Assembly: GCF_006715165.1 (NCBI RefSeq)
Contig: NZ_VFMS01000001.1
Coordinates: forward strand, 3,596,001 to 3,660,000
DNA from: Arthrobacter sp. SLBN-122
GTDB lineage: Bacteria; Actinomycetota; Actinomycetes; Actinomycetales; Micrococcaceae
Direction of reading: 5' to 3'
DNA length: 64,000 nt
Below are positions 13,782 through 26,498 of this stretch, piece after piece. The translations under genes and the position numbers were made by a program. The notes beneath the pieces were generated by a model. That model did not search any database and was not told the DNA's origin. It saw only the letters and a list, made by a program, of their open reading frames with translations. The stretch's first letter is position 1; each line of letters opens with the position of its first letter.

Positions 13782-13897
13782 TCCTTCATCCTGCCAGCCT
13801 GCCATGGCAGGTACTAGCGGAAATCGGACATGGCCGTGGAAGGGCGGAATCCGGTGCCTGGCCGCATTGCGGGGAGCTGAAGCCGTCCCCATCTGGG

Positions 13898-13903
13898 TAA
13901 GGT
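13898..13903 (+). promoter_or_regulatory. -10 element TAAGGT of a leaderless promoter
   Basis: TAAGGT ends 6 nt before the ATG at 13910, with no Shine-Dalgarno sequence in between. Confidence 0.5.
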
Positions 13904-13909
13904 CAAGCA

Positions 13910-14599
13910 ATGAACGAAAGTACTTCGGACGCCGGGCAGCTTCGGAGCTTCCTGTCCGGGGATGCCCGCGAGCTTGCTCCGCAACTGCTGGGCGCCGTCC
14001 TGACGCACCAGTCCAGGGAGGGCGACGTGTCCATCCGGCTCACCGAGGTGGAGGCGTATCTTGGGCCCGAGGATTCCCTGCACCCGGATCCCGGCTCGCA
14101 CACTTACCGCGGTCCCACCCCGCGCAACGCCCCGATGTTCGGCCCCGCCGGACATCTCTATGTGTACTTCACTTACGGGATGCACCACTGCACCAATATC
14201 GTTTGCGGCCCTGCCGGCGTCGCGTCCGCCCTGCTGCTGCGCGCGGGCGAGGTGGTGGACGGCCTGGAACTGGCGCAACGGCGCCGTCCTACGTCGAAGA
14301 GTCCCGCCGACCTGGCCAGCGGCCCGGCCCGCCTTGCAAAGGCCTTGGGATTGACGACGGCGGACAGCGGCCGGGACGCGCTGGCTCCGCCTTTTGGCCT
14401 GGAGCTTCCCTCCGGCACCAGTGGGCCCGTCAGTTCCGGTCCGCGGGTGGGCGTGGCCGGCCCGGGAGGATCGGTGGAATACGCCTGGCGGTTCTGGCTC
14501 ACCGGCGATCCCACAGTCTCCAAATACAAGGCGGCCAAGCCCCGGATCAGGAAGCAGCAGGAAGGCCTGTCACCGGCTGCAACGTTTCACAAGCGTTAA
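13910..14599 (+). CDS. mpg: DNA-3-methyladenine glycosylase (AAG/MPG family)
   Basis: Excises alkylated purines by flipping the base into an aromatic pocket. The 229-residue product shows LTEVEAYLGPEDSLHP with the catalytic Glu, SHTYRGPTPRNAPMFGPAGHLYVYFTYGMH, and a C-terminal RFWLTGDPTVS. These are hallmarks of the eukaryote-like AAG fold, unrelated to the AlkA domain encoded next door. It is divergent from ada-alkA (128 nt between starts) and so completes an alkylation-repair cluster. The start is leaderless-type. Confidence 0.94.
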   Translation: MNESTSDAGQLRSFLSGDARELAPQLLGAVLTHQSREGDVSIRLTEVEAYLGPEDSLHPDPGSHTYRGPTPRNAPMFGPAGHLYVYFTYGMHHCTNIVCGPAGVASALLLRAGEVVDGLELAQRRRPTSKSPADLASGPARLAKALGLTTADSGRDALAPPFGLELPSGTSGPVSSGPRVGVAGPGGSVEYAWRFWLTGDPTVSKYKAAKPRIRKQQEGLSPAATFHKR

Positions 14600-14650
14600 C
14601 GGAAATGGTTGTAGAATGGACGGTCTGTCTTTCGCGATAGGGGAACGTTA

Positions 14651-16879
14651 ATGCACGACGCCGAATTGGCCCACGAACGGGAGTATGTAGCCGGCCTGTA
14701 TGCCCGGCTGGAGGAACTCCGGGAGGAAAAGCGCCGCCAGCTTGCGCAGGTCCGGCGCGCCGGAGCCGTGGGCACCATGCAGAACGTTTCCGAACGTGAT
14801 GCGTTCGCGGCACTGTATGAGGACCGCCTGGCGCAGCTGGATGCGGTGGATGACCGGCTGGTCTTTGGCCGCCTGGACCTGGACTCCGGCGAGGCACAGT
14901 ACATTGGCCGCATCGGGCTGACCACCGAGGACCTGCAGCGGCTGATGGTGGACTGGCGGGCACCCGAGGCCGGCCACTTCTACCAGGCCACTGCCTTCGA
15001 CCGGCAGGGCGTGCGCCGCCGCCGGCACCTGATCCTGCAGGGACGCGAAGTAAAGGCCATCGAGGACGACGTCCTGGACGCCGGGATGCTCACGGACGAC
15101 GAATCGCTGCAGGGCGAAGGCGCCCTGCTCGCTGCCCTGAACTCCAAGCGGACCGGCCGCATGTCGGACATCGTCAGCACCATTCAATCGGAACAGGACA
15201 GGATCATCCGGTCCTCCATCTCCGGCGCCGTCGTGGTCCAGGGCGGGCCGGGCACCGGCAAGACTGCAGTGGCCCTGCACCGCGCAGCCTACCTGTTGTA
15301 CACCCACCGTGACCGCCTTAAGAGTGCAGGTGTGCTGCTGGTGGGGCCGTCGTCGTCGTTCATGAAATACATCGAACGGGTGCTGCCCTCGCTCGGTGAG
15401 ACCGGCGTTGTCATGGCGAGTGTGGGCCGCCTGATGCCCGGCATCAATGCCGTTCCCGAAACCGACGCGGCCGTGGCCGCCATCAAGGGCCGCCTGGACA
15501 TGGCTGCCATAGTGGCCAACGCGGTGTCCAACCGCATGCGCGTCCCGGCGCAGAACCGGATCCTCGAAGTGGACGGCCGCAAGCTCACGCTGACGCCCCG
15601 GCAGGTCCGGCGCGCCCGGGAACGCGCCCGTGCCACCGGAAAGCCTTACAACGAGGCACGGGTGACGTTCGTGAAGATCCTGCTGCGGGAACTGACCGAA
15701 CAGATGACGGAGCTCGTCGAAGCCGGCAACCTCGGCAACAACGCGGACCGCTCATACCTTGCCGAGGACGTCCGGACCGCCCGGGACGTGCGGATCGCGC
15801 TGAACCTGTGCTGGATGCCCATGACCCCGGAGAAACTGATCTCCGACCTGTTCAGCAAGCCGCAAATCCTTGAATTCTGCACCCCCAACCTGACCCCCGC
15901 CGAGCGGGCGCTGCTGCAGCGTCCCGCAGACGCCCCCTGGACCGAATCCGACGTGCCGCTTCTGGACGAGGCCGCCGAACTGCTCGGCGAGCTGGACCCG
16001 GCTGCCGGGCGCGGGCTGGCGCAGCAGGAGCACGACCGTGCCCGCGACCTGGCCAACGCAAAGCAGACCCTGGTCAACATGGAAGCCGCCGGCGTGGACC
16101 CCTTGATGTCCGCGGAGGAACTGGCCGAGCAGAACCGGGAGCAGGAAGCCCGGCAGACTGCCGCCGAACGCGCCACGAGCGACCGCACCTGGGCCTTCGG
16201 GCACATTGTGGTGGATGAAGCGCAGGAACTCTCGCCCATGCAGTGGCGGCTGCTGGTCCGGCGCTGCCCGCTGAAGTCCTTCACCATTGTGGGCGACATT
16301 GCCCAGACCAGTTCCGTGGCAGGCGCCAACTCCTGGCAGGGGGCACTGGCCCCGATGTTCGGCGACCGCTGGCAGCTGGAGGAGCTCACCGTCAACTACC
16401 GCACGCCTTCCCAGATTGCCGAAGCAGCCGTCAGGATGGCCAACGCCGCGGGCCTGGTGGTCTCCGCGCCCAAGGCGGTACGCGAGGGGCGCTGGGCGCC
16501 CATTATTGACGAAGTCGGGCAGGGCGCAGTGGTCAGCAAGCTGGTGGAGGTCCTCCCGGAAGAAATCAAGGCGCTCGACGGCGGCCTCCTCGCCGTCATT
16601 GCCGACGGTGACCTCCTGCCCGAGGCCACGGCAGCCCTGCGCACCATGTATGGGCGCCGGATCGGCACCGGCGCCGGCAGCTACGAACAGGACATCGTGG
16701 TGATCAGCCCGCGCGAGGCAAAGGGCCTGGAGTTCGACGGCGTCGTGGTCCTGGAACCGTCCGTCATGCTCAACCACGAGCACGGCAAGGTGGGGGACCT
16801 GTACGTGGCCATGACCCGTGCCACGCAGCGCCTGCGGCTGATTGCCTCACAACCCGTGCCTGCCGGGATCGCGGGCTGA
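14651..16879 (+). CDS. HelD/HelR-like superfamily I helicase (RNA polymerase recycling factor)
   Basis: A 742-residue UvrD/Rep-like ATPase. The N-terminal coiled-coil arm (ELAHEREYVAGLYARLEELREEKRRQ) and VFGRLDLDSGEAQYIGRIGL with VDWRAPEAGHFYQAT are characteristic of actinobacterial HelD, which removes stalled RNA polymerase from DNA and, as HelR, can protect it from rifamycins. Walker A is GGPGTGKTAV (about residues 198-207); motif II is VVDEAQELSPMQW; further motifs are GDIAQTS, VNYRTPSQIAEAA and AMTRATQRLRL. The ATG follows GGGGAAC. A possible -10, TAGAAT, is near 14613. A role as a generic DNA helicase cannot be excluded, but the N-terminal arm argues for HelD. Confidence 0.85.
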   Translation: MHDAELAHEREYVAGLYARLEELREEKRRQLAQVRRAGAVGTMQNVSERDAFAALYEDRLAQLDAVDDRLVFGRLDLDSGEAQYIGRIGLTTEDLQRLMVDWRAPEAGHFYQATAFDRQGVRRRRHLILQGREVKAIEDDVLDAGMLTDDESLQGEGALLAALNSKRTGRMSDIVSTIQSEQDRIIRSSISGAVVVQGGPGTGKTAVALHRAAYLLYTHRDRLKSAGVLLVGPSSSFMKYIERVLPSLGETGVVMASVGRLMPGINAVPETDAAVAAIKGRLDMAAIVANAVSNRMRVPAQNRILEVDGRKLTLTPRQVRRARERARATGKPYNEARVTFVKILLRELTEQMTELVEAGNLGNNADRSYLAEDVRTARDVRIALNLCWMPMTPEKLISDLFSKPQILEFCTPNLTPAERALLQRPADAPWTESDVPLLDEAAELLGELDPAAGRGLAQQEHDRARDLANAKQTLVNMEAAGVDPLMSAEELAEQNREQEARQTAAERATSDRTWAFGHIVVDEAQELSPMQWRLLVRRCPLKSFTIVGDIAQTSSVAGANSWQGALAPMFGDRWQLEELTVNYRTPSQIAEAAVRMANAAGLVVSAPKAVREGRWAPIIDEVGQGAVVSKLVEVLPEEIKALDGGLLAVIADGDLLPEATAALRTMYGRRIGTGAGSYEQDIVVISPREAKGLEFDGVVVLEPSVMLNHEHGKVGDLYVAMTRATQRLRLIASQPVPAGIAG

Positions 16880-16900
16880 CCCGCTGTTGGGCGTTACTGC

Positions 16901-16906
16901 TAACTT
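16901..16906 (+). promoter_or_regulatory. -10 element TAACTT of a leaderless promoter
   Basis: TAACTT ends 7 nt before the GTG start of tyrS at 16914; only 34 nt separate tyrS from the preceding stop and no ribosome site is visible. Confidence 0.5.
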
Positions 16907-16913
16907 AGAAAGC

Positions 16914-18227
16914 GTGCCAGAACTGAACAACCTCGAACCGCAGCGCAACGACCCCACTTTCGCCAACATTTGGCAGGAACTGAAGTGGCGTGGGCTGGTC
17001 CATGTCTCCACCGACGAAGCAGAGCTCGAAAAGCTCCTCGCCAATGGGCCGGTTACGTACTATTGCGGTTTCGATCCCACCGCGCCGAGCCTGCACCTGG
17101 GCAACCTTGTCCAGCTCCTGGTCATGCGGCGTCTTCAGCTGGCCGGGCACAAGCCGCTCGGCCTGGTGGGTGGCTCCACGGGCATGATCGGCGATCCCCG
17201 TCCGACGGCGGAGCGTACCTTGAACACCAAGGACACGGTGGCCGAGTGGGTTGGCTATCTGCAGGCCCAGGTCAGCCGCTTCCTCAGCTTTGAGGGTGAC
17301 AACGCTGCCAGGATCGTGAACAACCTGGACTGGACGGCCCCGCTCAGTGCCATCGACTTCCTGCGTGAGGTGGGCAAGCACTTCCGGGTGGGCACCATGC
17401 TGCGCAAGGACGCCGTGGCGTCCCGCCTGAACTCCGATGAGGGCATCAGCTACACGGAGTTCAGCTACCAGATCCTGCAGGGCATGGACTACCTGCAGCT
17501 TTACCGCGACTACGGCTGCGTGCTGCAGACCGGCGGCTCGGACCAGTGGGGCAACCTCACCAGCGGTACCGAGCTGATCCGCAAGGTGGAGGGCAAGAGC
17601 GTCCACGCCCTGGGAACTCCCTTGATCACCAACTCCGACGGAACCAAGTTCGGCAAGAGCGAGGGCAACGCCATCTGGCTGGACGCCGGCATGTGCAGCC
17701 CCTACGCCTTTTACCAGTTCTGGCTTAACACGTCGGACGCAGACGTGGTGGACCGGCTCAAGGTGTTCACGTTCCTGACGCGGGCCGAAATTGAAGAGAT
17801 CGCGGTTTCCGTGGCCGAGCGTCCCTTTGCCAGGGAAGGCCAGCGGAAGCTTGCTTTCGAAGTAACCTCCCTGGTGCACGGAGTGGATGCAACGGAAAAG
17901 GTCATAGCCGCTTCCGCCGCTCTTTTCGGGAACGGCGACCTGGCAGCCCTGGACAAGGCAACCCTGCAGGCGGCCACCTCCGAGCTTCCTTCCACCACAG
18001 TGCAGGTGGATGCGATGGGAATTATCGACCTGCTGGTGGCGTCCGGTCTTTCGGAAAGCAAGTCCGCCGCCCGCCGGACAGTGGGTGAGGGGGGTGCCTA
18101 CGTGAACAACGAGAAGGTCTCCGATCCAGAAGCCGTGATCTCCGAGTCCGAACTTCTGCACGGCCAGTACCTGCTCCTGCGCCGGGGCAAGAAGAACCTG
18201 GCCACCGTCGAGGTGCTGGTTCCCTAG
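16914..18227 (+). CDS. tyrS: tyrosyl-tRNA synthetase
   Basis: Charges tRNA-Tyr. The 437-residue class I synthetase has the HIGH-equivalent PSLHLGNLVQLLVM, GGSTGMIGDPRPTAERT, the tRNA/tyrosine-site YLQLYRDYGCVLQTGGSDQWGN split, and the KMSKS-equivalent KFGKSEGNAIW. A C-terminal S4 RNA-binding domain is present (SKSAARRTVGEGGAYVNNEKV). GTG 16914 is chosen over the upstream frame start at 16842, which lies in the previous gene, because VPELNNLEPQ begins the conserved sequence and TAACTT is 7 nt upstream. Confidence 0.96.
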   Translation: MPELNNLEPQRNDPTFANIWQELKWRGLVHVSTDEAELEKLLANGPVTYYCGFDPTAPSLHLGNLVQLLVMRRLQLAGHKPLGLVGGSTGMIGDPRPTAERTLNTKDTVAEWVGYLQAQVSRFLSFEGDNAARIVNNLDWTAPLSAIDFLREVGKHFRVGTMLRKDAVASRLNSDEGISYTEFSYQILQGMDYLQLYRDYGCVLQTGGSDQWGNLTSGTELIRKVEGKSVHALGTPLITNSDGTKFGKSEGNAIWLDAGMCSPYAFYQFWLNTSDADVVDRLKVFTFLTRAEIEEIAVSVAERPFAREGQRKLAFEVTSLVHGVDATEKVIAASAALFGNGDLAALDKATLQAATSELPSTTVQVDAMGIIDLLVASGLSESKSAARRTVGEGGAYVNNEKVSDPEAVISESELLHGQYLLLRRGKKNLATVEVLVP

Positions 18228-18266
18228 CACCTTCGGGTCCTGCACGCACGCCCTTCCGCAGCCGAT

Positions 18267-18295
18267 TTGCACGGCCGCTGGAGGGCGTGTATTGT
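18267..18295 (+). promoter_or_regulatory. rRNA operon promoter P1 candidate
   Basis: TTGCAC (18267-18272), 17-nt spacer, TATTGT (18290-18295), a near-canonical sigma-70-type promoter 39 nt after the tyrS stop and about 450 nt upstream of 16S. Confidence 0.55.
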
Positions 18296-18338
18296 TTTCT
18301 GAGTCGCCGCCGCTGAGTGGCGACAAACCCCCAACTTC

Positions 18339-18394
18339 TGAGAAGCAATTCTTACCGCGCAGGGCGTGGAACTGAAGAAATTGCTTCTCATTTT
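18339..18394 (+). terminator. stem-loop with T-run in the rRNA leader
   Basis: TGAGAAGCAATT (18339-18350) pairs perfectly with AATTGCTTCTCA (18379-18390) across a 28-nt loop, followed by TTTT. It could terminate tyrS readthrough or act as a leader structure for transcripts from P1. A smaller GTCGCC/GGCGAC hairpin (18303-18324) sits just upstream. Confidence 0.5.
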
Positions 18395-18442
18395 GCTGGG
18401 CGGATTCATTCCACCGAGTGGATTCCGGGAAAATAACCGGAT

Positions 18443-18472
18443 TTGCAAAAGTGAATATGAATGAAATAAGAT
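18443..18472 (+). promoter_or_regulatory. rRNA operon promoter P2 candidate
   Basis: TTGCAA (18443-18448), 18-nt spacer, TAAGAT (18467-18472), inside an unusually AT-rich stretch. The remaining leader (18473-18715) holds the TTGTTTGAGAACT leader box at 18546-18558 that recurs before 23S, and no gene. Confidence 0.5.
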
Positions 18473-18715
18473 TGAAACATCGCAGCGAAGAAATACGGAA
18501 TAAGCAATTCAACGAATTGCTTCCGGGAATATTCGAATGTGTCTGTTGTTTGAGAACTCAATAGTGTGCCAAGTTTGTTGATACCGATTTTTTATGAATT
18601 GGTTGAATTTGCTGTGCCGCCACCCCGTGGTTGGCATGGTTTTTACAGCTGGTTTCAAATTTTGTGCAGCCGTGGTCGCCGTTATTTCCGGTGGTTGTGG
18701 TTGTGTCTGTTTTAC

Positions 18716-23890
<5,175 letters not shown>

Positions 23891-23913
23891 CCACACAGAT
23901 ATATACAAACTCT

Positions 23914-23950
23914 GCTTGCGTCCACTATGTGGTTCCCAACCAACAACCCC
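23914..23950 (+). other. 3' arm of the 23S processing stalk
   Basis: Pairs with 20588-20624 over 37 nt (for example GCGTCCACTATGT with ACATAGTGGACGC). It lies between 23S and 5S, so both rRNAs come from one precursor. Confidence 0.75.
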
Positions 23951-24064
23951 CAACACCAGGGGAATGGTTGCACGGAACCAACACAACTGAATAACAACAC
24001 CACAATGTTGTAACCACACAAGTCTTCCCACACCACCCCCCACGGGTTGGTGACGGGTACAAGG

Positions 24065-24183
24065 GTTACGGCGGTCATAGCGTGGGGGAAACGCCCGGTC
24101 CCATTCCGAACCCGGAAGCTAAGACCCACAGCGCCGATGGTACTGCACCCGGGAGGGTGTGGGAGAGTAGGTCACCGCCGGAC
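24065..24183 (+). rRNA. rrf: 5S ribosomal RNA
   Basis: About 119 nt with the standard 5S pattern: GTTACGGCGGTCATAGCG at the 5' end, CCCATTCCGAACCCGGAAG in the middle, GGGAGAGTAGGTCACCGCCG at the 3' end, the two ends pairing. Third gene of the rRNA operon, 175 nt after 23S. Confidence 0.96.
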
Positions 24184-24191
24184 ACACATTG

Positions 24192-24232
24192 AGTAGGACC
24201 CTGACAAAGGAATGTCAGGGTCCTACTGCTTT
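24192..24232 (+). terminator. rRNA operon terminator
   Basis: Perfect 15-bp stem AGTAGGACCCTGACA (24192-24206) / TGTCAGGGTCCTACT (24213-24227), 6-nt loop, followed by GCTTT. It is the strongest hairpin near the operon end. Confidence 0.9.
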
Positions 24233-24284
24233 AACCCGACCTCCACCCAACAAACCCCCACACCGGCGCCCGGGCAAACCCGCA

Positions 24285-24392
24285 GGAACTGATGGGGCGT
24301 TACAGGAAACCTGCCAAAAGTGAGCGGGCATCGTGGGGATCCCCGGGAACTGGCGGGGCGTTACAGGAAAACCTGTCAAAGGTGAGCGGGCG
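24285..24392 (+). repeat. two imperfect ~46-bp direct repeats
   Basis: Copies at 24285-24330 and 24346-24392 share GGAACTG, GGGGCGTTACAGGAAA, CCTG, CAAA and GTGAGCGGGC in the same order, with about 61 bp between copy starts. They lie between the rRNA terminator and the next gene, a region (24233-24572) that holds no gene. The rest of this stretch has only a candidate -10 TAGAAT at 24461-24466. They may belong to a dispersed intergenic repeat family or be a local duplication. Confidence 0.6.
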
Positions 24393-24572
24393 TTGCTGTG
24401 AAGATGGCCACGATACCGCCACCAGGGCTCCCACTGTCCCGCGGGATTTTGTGGCTCCACTAGAATTGATGAAGATGTACGGACTTCGAAGCGCTTGATT
24501 TCGGGTTGCGTAGGAAACGAAACGAGCGGCTGCAGTTGCGCCAGTGGTCGGCTCACAACAGGAGGAATCCAT

Positions 24573-26492
24573 ATGGCCGAGCACAACGGGGGCAACCGCG
24601 GCAACGACCGTGGCGCGTTCCGCGGCAACAACAACTCCGGTGGGGATCCCCGCGGATTCCGGTCCCGGTCCGACCGCGACGGCGACAACTCCTCCCGTGG
24701 TGGTGCTGCCGGCGGTGAGCGGAAGGCGTTCGGTGATCGTGACCGTAAGCCTTCTGGTGATCGTCCGCGCCGTGATGGCGAGGGTGACCGCCGCGGTTTT
24801 GGTGGCGGAGCCGGCGGCGATCGTGACCGTAAGCCTTTCGGTGATCGTGACCGTAAGCCTTTTGGTGACCGTCCGCGCCGTGATGGTGAGGGTGACCGCC
24901 GTGGTTTTGGTGGCGGTGATCGTGACCGTAAGCCTTTTGGTGACCGTCCGCGCCGTGATGGTGAGGGTGACCGCGGTGGTTTTGGTGGCGGAGCCGGTGG
25001 CGGTGAGCGGAAGCCGTTTGGTGATCGTCCGCGCCGTGATGGTGAAGGTGACCGCCGTGGCTTTGGCGGCGGCGATCGTGACCGTGACCGGAAGCCGTTC
25101 GGTGATCGTCCGCGCCGTGATGGTGAGGGTGACCGCCGTGCCTTTGGCGGCGGCGATCGTGACCGTGACCGTAAGCCGTTTGGTGATCGTCCGCGCCGTG
25201 ATGGCGAAGGCGACCGCCGCGGTTTCGGCGGCGATCGTGACCGTGACCGTAAGCCGTTTGGTGATCGTCCGCGCCGTGATGGCGAAGGCGACCGCCGCGG
25301 TTTCGGCGGCGAGAACCGCAAGCCGTTCGGTGACCGGCAGGACCGGGCGCCGCGCAGCTTTGACCGCGGTGACGCACGTGGCGAATCCGGCCGTGGCGAA
25401 TCCGGCCGCGGCGGATCCGGCCCCCGTGGCTTTGGCCGCGACCGCCAGGAGGAGCGCCCTGCCCGCGTGCCCAACGCCGCCGACCTTCGCAGCGCCAACC
25501 GTCCGGACCGGGAGCGCTCACCCGAGATCGATGAGGACGTCACCGGCAAGGAGCTGGACCGTGCCACACACCACCAGATCAAGACACTCGAGCCCAAGAG
25601 CGCAGAGTGGGTGGCCCGCCACCTGGTGATGGCTGGCAGGCTGCTTGATGACGAGCCCGAGCTTGCCTTCCAGCACGCTCTCGCTGCCAGCCGCCGCGGT
25701 GGAAGACTCGCTGCCGTCCGTGAAGCCGTTGGCCTGACTGCCTATGCTGCCGGCCACTACGGCGAGGCGCTCCGTGAGTTCCGCACCTTCCGCCGGATCA
25801 GCGGTTCCAACGTGCACCTGCCCGTGATGGCCGACTGCGAACGCGGCCTGGGGCGCCCCGACCGTGCCCTCGATGTTGCCCGTTCGGAGGAAGCCCAGGA
25901 CCTTGACGCTCCCGGCAAGGTGGAACTGGCCATCGTGGCGGCCGGTGCCCGGACCGATCTGGGACAGCTGGATGCGGCAGTGGCCGAACTCGAAATCCCG
26001 CAGCTGGACATCAACCGCGCCTTCTCCTACAGCCCCCGCCTCTTCCGCGCCTACGCCGATGCACTGGCAGCGGTAGGACGCCAGGAAGAAGCGGAGAAGT
26101 GGAGCCGCCAGGCCGTCGTGGCAGAAAACGCCCTGGGCCAGGGCGTGGACCAGGAACCCGAAATCATCGACCTCGGCTGGGACGAGGAAGAAGAAGCACG
26201 GGAAGAGGCTGAACGGCGCCGGCTGCTGGAGCGTGCCTCCACAGCTGCCGGGACAGAAGCCCCCGCCGAAGCCACCGCAGCAGCTGAACCGGAAAACACC
26301 CGCGCCGCCGAAGCGGAGGCAGCCCAGGACAGCAACCTCGACGACCAGGACGCCGACTACTTCGTCTCCGACGATGCCGAATCGGACCAGGACTCGGTGG
26401 AACACGACGAGCTCGAAATCGCAGCCGCTGAGGACGCCAACGCGGAGGACGCCAGTGACGCGCACCATGATGAAGAGCGCCGGGAAGACTGA
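24573..26492 (+). CDS. TPR-like protein with a long RG/RD-rich repeat N-terminus
   Basis: A 639-residue protein in three parts. Residues 1 to about 340 are disordered, rich in Gly, Arg and Asp, with seven copies of a roughly 25-residue unit based on GDRPRRDGEGDRRGFGG and DRDRKPF. About 345-570 is helical and TPR-like (EWVARHLVMAGRLLDDEPELAFQHAL split by loops; YAAGHYGEALREFRTFRRISG). The last 80 residues are acidic. The C-terminal half and gene position (tyrS, this gene, HAD phosphatase, tlyA) match the M. tuberculosis Rv1691 group, of unknown function; the N-terminal extension resembles RNA-binding RGG tails. ATG 24573 is preceded by AGGAGG; the longer frame from 24495 has no such site. Confidence 0.85.
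   Translation: MAEHNGGNRGNDRGAFRGNNNSGGDPRGFRSRSDRDGDNSSRGGAAGGERKAFGDRDRKPSGDRPRRDGEGDRRGFGGGAGGDRDRKPFGDRDRKPFGDRPRRDGEGDRRGFGGGDRDRKPFGDRPRRDGEGDRGGFGGGAGGGERKPFGDRPRRDGEGDRRGFGGGDRDRDRKPFGDRPRRDGEGDRRAFGGGDRDRDRKPFGDRPRRDGEGDRRGFGGDRDRDRKPFGDRPRRDGEGDRRGFGGENRKPFGDRQDRAPRSFDRGDARGESGRGESGRGGSGPRGFGRDRQEERPARVPNAADLRSANRPDRERSPEIDEDVTGKELDRATHHQIKTLEPKSAEWVARHLVMAGRLLDDEPELAFQHALAASRRGGRLAAVREAVGLTAYAAGHYGEALREFRTFRRISGSNVHLPVMADCERGLGRPDRALDVARSEEAQDLDAPGKVELAIVAAGARTDLGQLDAAVAELEIPQLDINRAFSYSPRLFRAYADALAAVGRQEEAEKWSRQAVVAENALGQGVDQEPEIIDLGWDEEEEAREEAERRRLLERASTAAGTEAPAEATAAAEPENTRAAEAEAAQDSNLDDQDADYFVSDDAESDQDSVEHDELEIAAAEDANAEDASDAHHDEERRED
24748..25330 (+). repeat. ~75-bp coding tandem repeats
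   Basis: Seven copies of a 63-81-bp unit containing GATCGTCCGCGCCGTGATGG or a close variant encode the GDRPRRDGEGDRRGFGG units. The DNA is more alike between copies than the protein requires, pointing to recent duplication or recombination. The complementary strand has a 460-codon open frame as a by-product. Confidence 0.85.
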
Positions 26493-26498
26493 AAAGTC

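Noticed and set aside
14600..14650. Rifamycin-associated element upstream of the HelD/HelR-like gene
   Set aside because: The expected 19-bp GGGGCTTGC-type inverted repeat is not present in this short gap.
16905..18512. 535-codon minus-strand frame
   Set aside because: Antisense to tyrS and running into the rRNA leader; no domain seen.
24748..25330. CRISPR-like regular repeats
   Set aside because: Repeats are in frame, coding and contiguous with no unique spacers; they encode a protein repeat.
24215..25597. 460-codon minus-strand frame rich in RSRSP units
   Set aside because: Antisense by-product of the RG-repeat DNA; it extends through the rRNA terminator and has no start signal.
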